Of a stretch of 31,475 nt of DNA, positions 1 to 7,719 are shown one piece after another. The stretch's first letter is position 1. Each line of letters starts with the position of its first letter. The notes under the pieces are model-generated. The model saw only the letters and a list, made by a program, of their open reading frames with translations. It made no database searches and was not told the DNA's origin. The stretch is from the NCBI RefSeq assembly GCF_019599505.1, contig NZ_RKLT01000033.1, positions 1 through 31,475 of the forward strand, read 5' to 3'. The position numbers and the translations under genes were made by a program. The DNA is from Haloarcula nitratireducens. Its GTDB lineage: Archaea; Halobacteriota; Halobacteria; Halobacteriales; Haloarculaceae.

Positions 1-2799
1 ATAATCAGTGAGAACATCAAGTGGCAGTCGAGGTGTCTCCTCGAGATGGGTCTCGATGAGTGCTGGCTCGCCGTTCTTTGTGGGATGGACCACGCTACTA
101 TCACTGACCAGTTGTCCGTCCTCAAGATAGTCACAGACCTGTGCTGGAGGGGCGCCTAGCACTGTAACATAATAGAGATAGCCGCCATCACCTGTCGGGA
201 TGCGACGTTCGAGATCGAGTTCACAGCCCAACTCGGTCGATACGTCAGCGAAGCCGATATCGGCGTCCGAAAGCTGAAAATCGAGGGCAATAGCGGTCTC
301 GGCTGTAAGCGAGCGTTGGCTGTGCACTCGCTGAATGGCGAGTGCGATACTCCGTCCAAGATCGGTGAGAATCGCCTGTTCGGCCTCGCTGATCGTGTGC
401 TCCTGTGGCGTATAGACGACCAATACGCCGTAGATTGTCCCATCAGTAGCGATAGGGACCGCTGCAAGCGTATGGTGGCCGTTCCTGCGCGCTATTTCTC
501 GTCGGGAGTCCGGAAATTGCTCTGCAGTGGCAATATCATCGATGGTCTGCAGCTCACCCGTGTTGAGGGCGGCGGATGCAGGTCCTGGCTCACCGCCCGA
601 AATTCCGCGGAGATAGGCGTCGTCGACACCGGCGCTCGCCTGTGGGACCACGACCGAACTGTTTGATTCCGATTGGCGCCGTGTTCCGATCCAGACTGTC
701 TGATACAGGTCGCTATCGGTGAGCCGGTCACAGACGGCAGTCTCGATATCCTCTCGCGTAGTCGTATTCTGGAGTGCCTGGGTGAGGTTCCGAACGAGCG
801 TATTGAGCCGCTTGAGTTGGGTAAGGTCGTCCCGTTGCTGTGCAAGCGTTTGTTCGCGTGTTTTCCGGTCGGTGATGTCAGTGGCTGTGCCAAACCATTC
901 GACGATCTCGCCGTCGTCGTCCAGAATCGGCACTGCCCGCGAGTATATCCAGCCTCGAGTGCCATCCACTTGCAGCACCTGGTGTTCCAGTTCGAACCTG
1001 CTCGTGGTTTCGATAGCCTCTTCGATGGCTGCCGTTACTCGCGGCCGTTCGTCCGGTGGAATGTACTCCTCCAGCCACGTCTGCCGGGGGTCGTCCGTAT
1101 CAACAATAAACTCCTGTCCATCCAGATACCTCATTTCGGACCAATCTGCACTCATGCGATAGACGACATCCGAGGTCGCCGTCACGAACGCATCTAGTCG
1201 GTCTTGCTTCTCGTGTAACGCCTCTCGGGCCGCCTTGCGTTCGGTGATTTCCTGTGAGATGACGCTGACCCCTCCCTTATCGGGATATGCCTGCAGTTCA
1301 ATCCAGTAGTCGTTTGCCTCATAATAGAACTCACACGACGTCGGCTCCTGTGAGTCCATGGCTTTCCGGAGCGTTTCCTCGTAGACGGTTCCCTCGAGTT
1401 CGCCATACACGCCCCAGAAATTTTCGCCGAGAATATCTGCCGCTGGCATATCGCCACGGTCCGCAGCCGTGTCATTCCAGTAGGTAACGTTCCAATCTGA
1501 ATCAAAGGCATAGTAAGCGTCAGTAATCCGCTCGGTCAGCCGCCGGTACTTCTGTTCACGCTTTTTGCGTTCAGTAATGTCACTAGCGATACCGACGATA
1601 GTCCGGAGTGTCCCGTTGTCGTCATAGATGCCAGACGCTTGATCATGAATCCAGCGCGTCTCACCGTCTGGTTGGATGATACGGTATGTTTCCTCGTAGG
1701 CATCAGGATTTGCCTGCTGGGCTTCGAGCGCGTCTTGCACTCGGTCACGATCAGCAGGATGGATGGCATCAACGAACGACGTAGCATCGGTACGCAGTAT
1801 TTCGGGCGAACGACCCCAGACGTCTTCGTACGAGTCGCTGACGAACTCTACCTCGTCTTTCTTTGGGTTGCTGATCCAGATAACGTCAGAGATGGTTGTC
1901 TTGATCTGCTGGAGCTGCTCCTCACGTTCCCTGCGTTCGAGTTCGTGGCCCACCCAATTGCTGAGACATTCTACAAACGTTACTGCCCAGTCGGGGAACG
2001 CCTCGGTACGTGGGGCCATGCTATAGAAACAAAAGGTCCCGTACACCTCCCCGTGTACAGTGACGGGCGCTCCGAGGTAACTCTCGATTCCCCACGTAGG
2101 ATCCACCAGTTCGGGGGCTTGGGATTCGACGTCCCTGTGGACGAGTGTCCGGTTTTGCTTGACGACACGCTCGCAATTTGGCAACTCCGCTACCGGGACG
2201 CTTGTGCCCTGCAGATCGGCAGATGCTGGTGCAGCGACCGACTCAAATATGTATTGATCATCCTGTACGCGTGAGAGGGTTCCATAGTCGATTCCGATGG
2301 CGTTCCGCCCGAGTTCTAAGAGCGTCGTAATTTTTTCATCGAACGAGCGGTCGGGCGCTGTGCTGATTTCGCATGCCTCACGCAAGATTCGCTGACCATC
2401 CTTTCGGGCGGTGGTCTCACAGTGAGTGATTGTAATGTACGTTGCTCCATCGTGCATGGCAGTGGTCGCTTGGGTCACGAACCATCGTGGTTCGTCAGCA
2501 GATTCGCAGGCAAACTCGATTTCGACCTGTTCACGGGTCCCCTGCAGCAGTTTCCGGATCCCAGTAGCCACACGGCTTGCGGACGTCGATTCAGCCGTCT
2601 CCAGCACCGTTAGATAGTCAACTCCGACGTCAACAGGCTGCAACCAGTTATCGGTCGTTTCGGCGCAGTCCTGCCACGCGGAGTTCGTCGCAAGGATTGT
2701 TCCGTCGGTGTCGAGAATTGCAGCCCTATTCGGGGTCAAGTCGATAGCAGAATCCAGAAATTGTCTCTCAGGACCTCCATTCGGGAGGTTCGAAACCAT
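1..2799 (-). CDS. PAS/GAF multi-domain sensor with BAT domain, HTH_10-type regulator (3' part off window)
   Basis: The frame is open from ATG at 2799 to the left edge: 933 residues with the C-terminus missing. An in-frame TAA at 2824-2826 precedes the ATG, so this is the only ATG start. By eye the domains are PAS (about 10-130), GAF (about 136-295), PAS (300-413), PAS (418-521), PAS (525-643), GAF (667-831), then the start of a BAT-type 'GAF and HTH_10 associated' domain (834 onward). PAS units end in typical DITERK/DITDRK linkers. No histidine-kinase H box or ATPase is seen. In this family a bacterio-opsin-activator HTH_10 follows the BAT domain, which I expect just beyond position 1. It is probably a cytoplasmic, one-component, signal-responsive transcription factor. 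The ligand is unknown. Confidence 0.85.
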   Translation of the reverse strand, partial: MVSNLPNGGPERQFLDSAIDLTPNRAAILDTDGTILATNSAWQDCAETTDNWLQPVDVGVDYLTVLETAESTSASRVATGIRKLLQGTREQVEIEFACESADEPRWFVTQATTAMHDGATYITITHCETTARKDGQRILREACEISTAPDRSFDEKITTLLELGRNAIGIDYGTLSRVQDDQYIFESVAAPASADLQGTSVPVAELPNCERVVKQNRTLVHRDVESQAPELVDPTWGIESYLGAPVTVHGEVYGTFCFYSMAPRTEAFPDWAVTFVECLSNWVGHELERREREEQLQQIKTTISDVIWISNPKKDEVEFVSDSYEDVWGRSPEILRTDATSFVDAIHPADRDRVQDALEAQQANPDAYEETYRIIQPDGETRWIHDQASGIYDDNGTLRTIVGIASDITERKKREQKYRRLTERITDAYYAFDSDWNVTYWNDTAADRGDMPAADILGENFWGVYGELEGTVYEETLRKAMDSQEPTSCEFYYEANDYWIELQAYPDKGGVSVISQEITERKAAREALHEKQDRLDAFVTATSDVVYRMSADWSEMRYLDGQEFIVDTDDPRQTWLEEYIPPDERPRVTAAIEEAIETTSRFELEHQVLQVDGTRGWIYSRAVPILDDDGEIVEWFGTATDITDRKTREQTLAQQRDDLTQLKRLNTLVRNLTQALQNTTTREDIETAVCDRLTDSDLYQTVWIGTRRQSESNSSVVVPQASAGVDDAYLRGISGGEPGPASAALNTGELQTIDDIATAEQFPDSRREIARRNGHHTLAAVPIATDGTIYGVLVVYTPQEHTISEAEQAILTDLGRSIALAIQRVHSQRSLTAETAIALDFQLSDADIGFADVSTELGCELDLERRIPTGDGGYLYYVTVLGAPPAQVCDYLEDGQLVSDSSVVHPTKNGEPALIETHLEETPRLPLDVLTDY

Positions 2800-2870
2800 A
2801 TCTGCGCCAGATGCTACGACAACTTAATCCACTCGAATTGGATAGATGACAGAACATCGCTTGCGGCTTC

Positions 2871-2990
2871 TGGATCGCCCCCGAGTTCTACAGCTACCAG
2901 ACAGCAACGTCAGCGGGGGGAGGGTATGTGCCATCGCATCCAATCGTCCTACTCACGGGTCCCCGAGTATTGTGTTCAGATAGTCACGCG
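2871..2990 (+). repeat. Partial copy E of the dispersed ~105 bp repeat plus duplicated flank
   Basis: Bases 2873-2897 match the right end of the dispersed repeat (a 'gatcgcccccg' core followed by 'cagctacc'). The following ~90 bases match the sequence after repeat copy C (23085-23175), including 'gcatccaat', 'cctactca' and 'gagtattgtgttca' against 'gagtgttgtgttca'. This is the left part of a block duplicated from, or to, the region upstream of the regulator at 23240. The left half of the repeat is missing here. Confidence 0.6.
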
Positions 2991-3004
2991 ATAGTGATAC
3001 CAAC

Positions 3005-3027
3005 CTAACACAAGCACTAATACTTGC
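3005..3027 (+). promoter_or_regulatory. Upstream motif shared with the regulator promoter at 23199-23221
   Basis: A 21-22 base stretch starting 'taacacaagcac' and ending 'taatacttgc' is identical here and at 23200-23221. In both places it lies about 20-40 bases before the ATG of a DUF7344-type regulator or its relic. Its conservation while flanking bases drift suggests promoter or operator function, but it may simply reflect recent duplication. Confidence 0.4.
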
Positions 3028-3045
3028 GATACGTACAAGTTGACA

Positions 3046-3168
3046 ATGGGTATGAATGATGCTGAGGTGATTCAATTACTGCTGGATACGACTAATCGAA
3101 CCATCGTTGCTCAGCTCAACGAGGTAATTCCGCAGAACGTGAATGCAATCAGTCTTAGCGTGCCATAG
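3046..3168 (+). pseudogene. Truncated copy of the winged-helix regulator at 23240
   Basis: The first ~26 codons encode an N-terminus nearly identical to the protein at 23240-24091 (both contain EVIQLLL and TNRTIVAQLNE). The reading frame then leaves homology and stops at TAG 3166-3168. At the base level weak matches to the intact copy continue ('gcagaacg', then 'tgccatagaat' against 'tgccacagaat'), so the break looks like small internal deletions. The ~260 C-terminal residues are absent. It is a decayed duplicate that is unlikely to be functional, although a 40-residue peptide could be made. Confidence 0.75.
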
Positions 3169-3380
3169 AATTCTTCTCTACAAATCGACCAAGCCGTCAC
3201 GTCAGCCCGGAAGCCATATTAGCAGTTATACTGCTCTCTACCGAATAGCATTAACGATATTGGACTGTAGTGTCATACTGGCCTAAATTGATATACATTA
3301 GAAGTTCTCCCACCGAGAACTAAATGTATGTTTCTGCTTGATAGTTCAACCAGACCGCTTATACTTGTGAATGGTATAAT

Positions 3381-3725
3381 ATGTCATCGACAAAGGAAGC
3401 TGACCGTATTTATCGAGCGTTAGCTGACGGGGTTCGTCGGCAAACGTTGCGCGAGCTGCCCGAGGGAGAAACAGTCTCGATATCTACCCACGTCGAGGCA
3501 ATCGCTGCGGGGGGCTTCTCGACCGGAGACGGCCCTACTCATGAGACGGTCCAGCTCAGCTTGTATCATACACATCTTCCACTCCTATGCGATGCCGGCC
3601 TTGTTGAGTTCGATGAAGATCAGAAAGTAGTAACAATGACTACCTTGGGCAAGACAGTCCACTCAGAAATCCTCCAACCATCCCAAGAGTTGCTGGAAAA
3701 CGACGACTTCGAGCCAGTCCAATAG
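3381..3725 (+). CDS. Small DUF7344-type winged-helix protein
   Basis: A 114-residue protein with the halobacterial DUF7344-like arrangement: an N-terminal helix pair (ADGVRRQTLREL), a long helix containing the 'HETVQLSLYHTHLPLL' signature, then a wing 'GLVEFDEDQKVVTMT'. The same SLxHTHLP pattern recurs in the proteins at 18863 and 23240, so three family members and one relic lie in this window. No sensor domain is attached. It is probably a DNA-binding transcriptional regulator of unknown target. A TATA-like 'cttata' lies about 20 bases before the ATG, suggesting a very short leader or none. There is no close same-strand neighbour. Confidence 0.8.
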   Translation: MSSTKEADRIYRALADGVRRQTLRELPEGETVSISTHVEAIAAGGFSTGDGPTHETVQLSLYHTHLPLLCDAGLVEFDEDQKVVTMTTLGKTVHSEILQPSQELLENDDFEPVQ

Positions 3726-4019
3726 CTGTTCAGCGTCCCGGAAGGTATGTCCAGACCGACCGTTCCAACATTAACTTCTCGCGAACCCACAGAAAACGGT
3801 GTATGATTGCCCTCGGATAATCTGTTTCACTAGTACCGGGTATGGAGTTGTGTCAACATTGATGACAGTTAACGTATGATACGTAGATGGACGCTGAGCG
3901 CTACCCGCCATCTGAAATGGCTCACTTGCACTACTTTTATTATCTCCGGATGGTATTTTGAGACAAGGATTTAAAGCTCTGTCACGAGGTATGAGCTGAG
4001 CTTACAGAAACGCCGCCCC

Positions 4020-4613
4020 ATGGAACCAACTGAAATATCTAATAGACAAGATAGCCGGCAAGAAGATGCTGCTACGACTAGCTGTGCTGTCTGCGGAACC
4101 ACTAACGAGCTCAAGATATATCCGATTGAGCAGACAGCCACCGAAAGTGGACAACAAGGTCCCACACAGATTACTCTTTGTAACTCTCACGCTCTGCTCG
4201 CCAAAGCATATGATTTGAATGCCGACACAACTGATGGTGACAGTGTCGGTCACCAATTATCGCATCAGGAAACCCAGAAAATCACTGCACGGGTTCCCAA
4301 ACCCTTGCTGGAGGCCCTCGACGAGGTCGCAGGGAATCGTGGCCTGACACGCAGTGAGCTCATCCGAGATTTCTTCGAACAGAGCATTCGAGCCGCCGAA
4401 GCGGAAGCTGAGCTTGATGACTTCCTGTACCGCCTCGCCGACCTACGAGCCCAGAATAATCAACTTATACAGGCACTCAACGACCAACACGCCGGAACCG
4501 AACCTGACCACACAGAGCTTACCGTTGATGAGCACTCAGCTGATATCGAGTTTCTCAAACAACGTATCGAGCGGCTCGAATCACTTCTCGAACAAACGAT
4601 CGAGAAACTTTGA
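4020..4613 (+). CDS. Ribbon-helix-helix protein with zinc-knuckle-like N-terminus and coiled coil
   Basis: A 197-residue protein. Residues 22-57 carry CxxC (C22, C25) and CxxH (C54, H57), a likely zinc site. Residues 88-124 form a ribbon-helix-helix (beta strand ITARVP, then helices LLEALDEVAG and TRSELIRDFFEQS), the CopG/MetJ-type DNA-binding fold. Residues 125-155 and 175-197 are heptad-like and probably a coiled coil. This order (zinc site, RHH, coiled coil) is larger than a normal antitoxin, and no toxin gene follows, so I infer a transcription factor or partition-like DNA-binding protein rather than an antitoxin. A TATA-like 'atttaaag' lies at about 3969-3976. Confidence 0.8.
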   Translation: MEPTEISNRQDSRQEDAATTSCAVCGTTNELKIYPIEQTATESGQQGPTQITLCNSHALLAKAYDLNADTTDGDSVGHQLSHQETQKITARVPKPLLEALDEVAGNRGLTRSELIRDFFEQSIRAAEAEAELDDFLYRLADLRAQNNQLIQALNDQHAGTEPDHTELTVDEHSADIEFLKQRIERLESLLEQTIEKL

Positions 4614-4686
4614 CGGTGTACGGAGCGTTTTCGAGCCGTATCGAGCACTTCGTCTTACTGGCCTGATGTAAACAGCAGACATCTGA

Positions 4687-5121
4687 TTATTCAACTGACT
4701 CGTCGATTGTATCAAGTTGTTGAAGGCCTGCGAGAAAATTCCAGGTGGCCCATGTTTCCGAGATCTTCCCGTCGCTGATACGATGCATTGCATTGCCGGG
4801 AATCTCCATCTGTTTATGCGTTGGTGCAACCCCTCTAAATGAACCCTCATGTGTGCCTGTCATCGTCCCTTCGAACGCCACGATGTCGTTCTCTGCGATG
4901 AGTTCGCCGATGTGAACTTCGCTGTCGGGGAACGCTTCGTGGAGTCGCTGTAGCGCCCCAATGAACGGCTCTGGCCCCCGTTCGTCTACGCCAGCATCCG
5001 GATCGTGGCGCAGATAATCGGCGGAGAACAGCTCTGCCACCTGGTCGTAGTTTTGGTCGTTCGCCTCGCTAATGAACTGCCGAACGAGGTTTTTGTTCTC
5101 TTGAATGGTTGTTGTCGTCAT
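4687..5121 (-). CDS. SnoaL-like / ester cyclase family protein (paralogue 4 of 4)
   Basis: A 144-residue single-domain NTF2-fold protein of the SnoaL-like polyketide-cyclase/ester-cyclase family. It starts with NKNLVRQFISE, has the conserved YLRHDP and FPDSEVHIGELIAENDIVAFEGTMTGTHEG blocks, and ends GLQQLDTID. Length is normal for the family. It is the last gene of a four-gene tandem array; the preceding frame-corrected gene ends at 5143, 21 bases upstream. Family members act as cyclases, isomerases or non-catalytic proteins, and no polyketide genes are nearby, so substrate and function are unknown. Confidence 0.85.
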   Translation of the reverse strand: MTTTTIQENKNLVRQFISEANDQNYDQVAELFSADYLRHDPDAGVDERGPEPFIGALQRLHEAFPDSEVHIGELIAENDIVAFEGTMTGTHEGSFRGVAPTHKQMEIPGNAMHRISDGKISETWATWNFLAGLQQLDTIDESVE

Positions 5122-5142
5122 TATGGTCGGTTCTTCGGTGTG

Positions 5143-5587
5143 TTACTCGTCAAGTGGTTCGATAATCCCCAGTTGGGTGAACAGGCCCAACATGTCCCAG
5201 ATCTCGTATCCTTCGACCCACTTGTCGTCCGCGAAGCGCGTGATTCATCCCAGTCAGTTCGACAGGGCTCTCGGTCGGTTCGACTCCCATGAATTCGCCT
5301 TTGTAGGTGGCGCTGATCGAGACTCGTTGGGCAACCCAGTTCCCATCAGCGATGACCTGTTCCAGTGCGACCTCGCAGTCGGGAAACGCCACGTAGAGTA
5401 GGTTTGCGAGGTCACGAACGCCGTCAGGCCCACAGATTGACTCCGGACGAGCAGGATTATATCCGATAAATTCTCTGGCGACGAACTGGTCAATCGCGGC
5501 AAAGTTGCGGTGCCCCCAAACTTCCTCGTTGAATCGACGGGTGTGTTTCTTGTTGGCTTGTTCGAGGGTTGCTATGGTGCTCTCCAT
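5143..5587 (-). pseudogene. SnoaL-like protein with C-terminal frameshift (paralogue 3 of 4)
   Basis: The open frame from ATG 5587 runs to a stop at 5150 (145 residues). It matches its paralogues only up to VELTGMNHA; the remaining ~30 residues read as nonsense (LRGRQVGRRIRD...). Changing frame at about 5235-5240, within a GCGCG run, restores the family C-terminus (FADDKWVEGYEIWDMLGLF, then QLGIIEPLDE) ending at TAA 5143-5145. One base too many, or two too few, explains it. It is either a genuine recent pseudogene or a sequencing error in the GC run. It lies 9 bases after paralogue 2. If intact it would be a fourth cyclase-fold protein. Confidence 0.8.
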
Positions 5588-5596
5588 CTGGTTGTG

Positions 5597-6019
5597 TTAT
5601 TCGCCGGGCGGTTCAACGACGCCGAGCTGTTGCATGAGACCAAGTTGATCGTAAATAAGCCACACTTCTGCGATTTTCTCATCTTCGACTCGCAGTATAC
5701 CGCAAGCCGGGAACTCGACGTCCTCGCCTGTCGGGGCGATCCCTTCCAGTTCCCCTTCGTGGGTTCCAGTAACCCTCCAGCGGGCTGCAACTAACTCCTC
5801 GTCGGCGAGGATGTCCTCTGGCGTGTATTTCAGGTCCGGGAATGCCTCGTAGAGAGTCTGTTCGTGTTCAGTAGCAGCATCGACACCGTGGAACTCCTCA
5901 TCGTGGTCGTGGAGGACAACGTTGTCTGCATGGGTGTCAGCGAACGCATCGAAATCCCGTTCGTTGAGCGCGTCGAAGACACGCAGGAATAGTTCCTTGT
6001 TGGTCTGTGTGGTCGCCAT
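5597..6019 (-). CDS. SnoaL-like / ester cyclase family protein (paralogue 2 of 4)
   Basis: A 140-residue SnoaL-like protein (TNKELFLRVFDALNERDFDAF, VVLHDHDEEFHG, YEAFPDLKYTPEDILADEELVAARW, TGTHEGELEGIAPTG). ATG 6019 is chosen over ATG 6034 because a strong Shine-Dalgarno (GGAGG) sits 8 bases before it and the other paralogues also begin just before the NK(E/D) helix. It is cotranscribed with the next gene, whose ATG is 9 bases downstream. A 7-base inverted repeat lies directly upstream of the ribosome site. Function is unknown beyond the fold. Confidence 0.85.
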   Translation of the reverse strand: MATTQTNKELFLRVFDALNERDFDAFADTHADNVVLHDHDEEFHGVDAATEHEQTLYEAFPDLKYTPEDILADEELVAARWRVTGTHEGELEGIAPTGEDVEFPACGILRVEDEKIAEVWLIYDQLGLMQQLGVVEPPGE

Positions 6020-6026
6020 CAGTAGG

Positions 6027-6052
6027 GCCTCCATGGAGCCATAGACTCCATG
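6027..6052 (-). promoter_or_regulatory. Shine-Dalgarno with overlapping inverted repeat before paralogue 2
   Basis: Read on the minus strand, CATGGAG (6052-6046), a 7-base loop and CTCCATG (6038-6032) form a perfect 7-base stem whose last base begins the GGAGG ribosome site of the gene starting at 6019. The stem could mask the ribosome site. This is inferred from sequence alone. Confidence 0.35.
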
Positions 6053-6138
6053 TATCTCTCTTGCCCGAGACGGCTATTCGCAATGTCCTCTGAACGAGGG
6101 TCACAGCGTGAACAAAGAGTTCGAGATGAAAGGGGCGG

Positions 6139-6576
6139 CTATCCTGTGGGCTGTTTCGGGAGGACTCCGATTTGTTGGAGCATCCCGTGCGTATCATACA
6201 CTTCCCACGTTTCGGCTATCTGTCCTTCGTTCATTCGGTTAATCGACATGCCTGTAATTTCGATTTCGGTACCAGTTGGTTCGATACCCATGAGCTCCCC
6301 CTCGTGTGTCCCTCGTCCAGTCCAGCGAACAGCCACTAGATCGTCTTCCGCAACCATCTCCTCGATGGAAATGTGTACGTCTGGACATGCCGTGTGATAC
6401 ACTTGAATCGACTGTTTCCGTCCGGCTGGACCATCGGGTCTGTCCGAAAGTGTCGGGTCGTGGTGCGGTGCCTCCGCGGCAATGAGATCCTCGACTAAAT
6501 CGAGTGCTGCTTCGTTCCAAGCGTCTTCAATATAGTGGCGAACGACGTCTTTGTTCTCTCGTGTTGTGGTTACCAT
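6139..6576 (-). CDS. SnoaL-like / ester cyclase family protein (paralogue 1 of 4)
   Basis: A protein of about 145 residues, first gene of the array. Family blocks visible are RENKDVVRHYIEDAWNEAALD, APHHDPTLSDRP, CPDVHISIEEMVAEDDLVAVRW, RGTHEGELMGIEPTG and AETWEVYDTHGMLQQIGVLP. ATG 6576 is preferred over 6600 because a GAGGG ribosome-site-like run precedes it and it aligns with paralogue starts. The gap of about 119 bases to paralogue 2 is larger than the other spacings and could hold a second promoter. Substrate is unknown. Confidence 0.85.
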   Translation of the reverse strand: MVTTTRENKDVVRHYIEDAWNEAALDLVEDLIAAEAPHHDPTLSDRPDGPAGRKQSIQVYHTACPDVHISIEEMVAEDDLVAVRWTGRGTHEGELMGIEPTGTEIEITGMSINRMNEGQIAETWEVYDTHGMLQQIGVLPKQPTG

Positions 6577-6724
6577 TAGAGATCCCTCATTGGCGTCCAT
6601 TTTCGTTTTCGGTGAGCTCCCCTATCGCAATATCTCGTGAACAGCTTTCAGCCTGCGAATGACAGACTGGCATATGTGACAGTTGTAGCACCATCGATAT
6701 CGGTTGTGTAACAAAACGGACTTT

Positions 6725-6765
6725 GACTTTCTCCCACCCCTGAAGCGGTGGGTTTCCGCTAATAC
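6725..6765 (-). repeat. Solitary IS200/IS605-type right-end palindrome
   Basis: CCCACC (6733-6738) pairs with GGTGGG (6747-6752) around a TGAA loop, flanked by 'gactttct' and 'gtttccgc'. In minus orientation it reads ...GGTGGGAGAAAGTC, the same layout as the right ends at 7702 and 17745-17776 (palindrome then GGAGGA(A/T)GTCA). No tnpB accompanies it, so it is a remnant or a MITE-like end. Confidence 0.6.
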
Positions 6766-6864
6766 CGTGTCAGCATCTGTATCCTTCCATCATGGGACTC
6801 CTGATACACAGAGGTGCAAGGTACTACCCTATGCTATTTAGTGCGTTGCGTGGTATCAATACAC

Positions 6865-7719
6865 ATGAATTCGGCACTCGATGACGTCGCGTTTCTCGCG
6901 TTGTCTGAGAACCGAATCGCCCTGCTTGCGGGACTGAGCGACGAGCAAACGCACACGCGCGATGAGTTGATGGATGCCACTAATGTCTCGCGTCCAACCC
7001 TCGGGCGGATTCTCGGCGACCTGGAAGAACGAGCGTGGATTACCCAGTACGGGCAGAACGTGCAAATCACTTCACTTGGTGCGTGGGTCCATGACGAATT
7101 CACCGATTTACTGGCAATGATGGATACCGCACGACAGTTGCGTCCCGTCGAAGAGTGGCTCTCGGCGGACATTCTGACATTTGAGTTGAGTTGTCTCACC
7201 GATGCATCAGTCACGTTGCCAAGCCAGAACAAACCGCTCGCACCGATGTACCGAGCGAGTGAGCTTGAGCGCACTGCCCGGCAGTCGCAGGTTCTCACAC
7301 ACGCACTGCCAGCTCCTTGCCTGAACGCACACTGGAAGGCAATCACGACTGGCACTCATCACTTCGAGGCCGTGGTTACGCCGAGCGTCGTCACAGCGAT
7401 GACCGACCCCGCGCGTCGCTCACAGTTCACGGATATTCTTATGGCCGATCAAGCTACAATGTATGTCTCCGACGACCCTATCCCAAATATCGTCGGAGTC
7501 AACGATGGCGTCGTGTACTTCGGGGTTGATGACGACAAGGGCGCTCCACTCGCTCTGATTGAGACTGACAACGAGACGGTTCGCACCTGGGCTACGGAGA
7601 CGTTCCAATCCTATCAGCAGGACGCCTCACTTCTGACATCGGACAGATTCGCTCAAATACAGGAAACAGCGCCTGATTCAAATCAGATGGAGGAGCTTCT
7701 GACTTCCTCCCACGACTGA
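6865..7719 (+). CDS. Winged-helix regulator with FilR1-type middle domain, C-terminus overwritten by IS end
   Basis: A 284-residue protein. Residues about 5-75 form a winged helix (NRIALLAGLSD, TRDELMDATNVSRPTLGRILGDLEERAWI). The remainder resembles the PF08350/FilR1-like effector domain common in haloarchaeal regulators (HWKAITTGTHHFEAVVTP, MADQATMYVSDDPIPNIVGVNDGVVYFGVDDDKG). ATG 6865 is chosen because a TATA-like 'ctatttag' lies about 27 bases upstream, fitting a leaderless transcript; the GTG at 6814 would lie before that box. The last residues (LTSSHD) and the TGA at 7717-7719 fall inside an IS-type palindrome, so the native end was replaced. Most of the domain is present and it may still fold. 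Confidence 0.8.
   Translation: MNSALDDVAFLALSENRIALLAGLSDEQTHTRDELMDATNVSRPTLGRILGDLEERAWITQYGQNVQITSLGAWVHDEFTDLLAMMDTARQLRPVEEWLSADILTFELSCLTDASVTLPSQNKPLAPMYRASELERTARQSQVLTHALPAPCLNAHWKAITTGTHHFEAVVTPSVVTAMTDPARRSQFTDILMADQATMYVSDDPIPNIVGVNDGVVYFGVDDDKGAPLALIETDNETVRTWATETFQSYQQDASLLTSDRFAQIQETAPDSNQMEELLTSSHD

Noticed and set aside
492..1787. Several Arg/Ser-rich ORFs on both strands in the first 2.8 kb
   Set aside because: They are out-of-frame shadows of the PAS/GAF gene, whose own frame is open from 2799 to 1 and carries recognisable domains.
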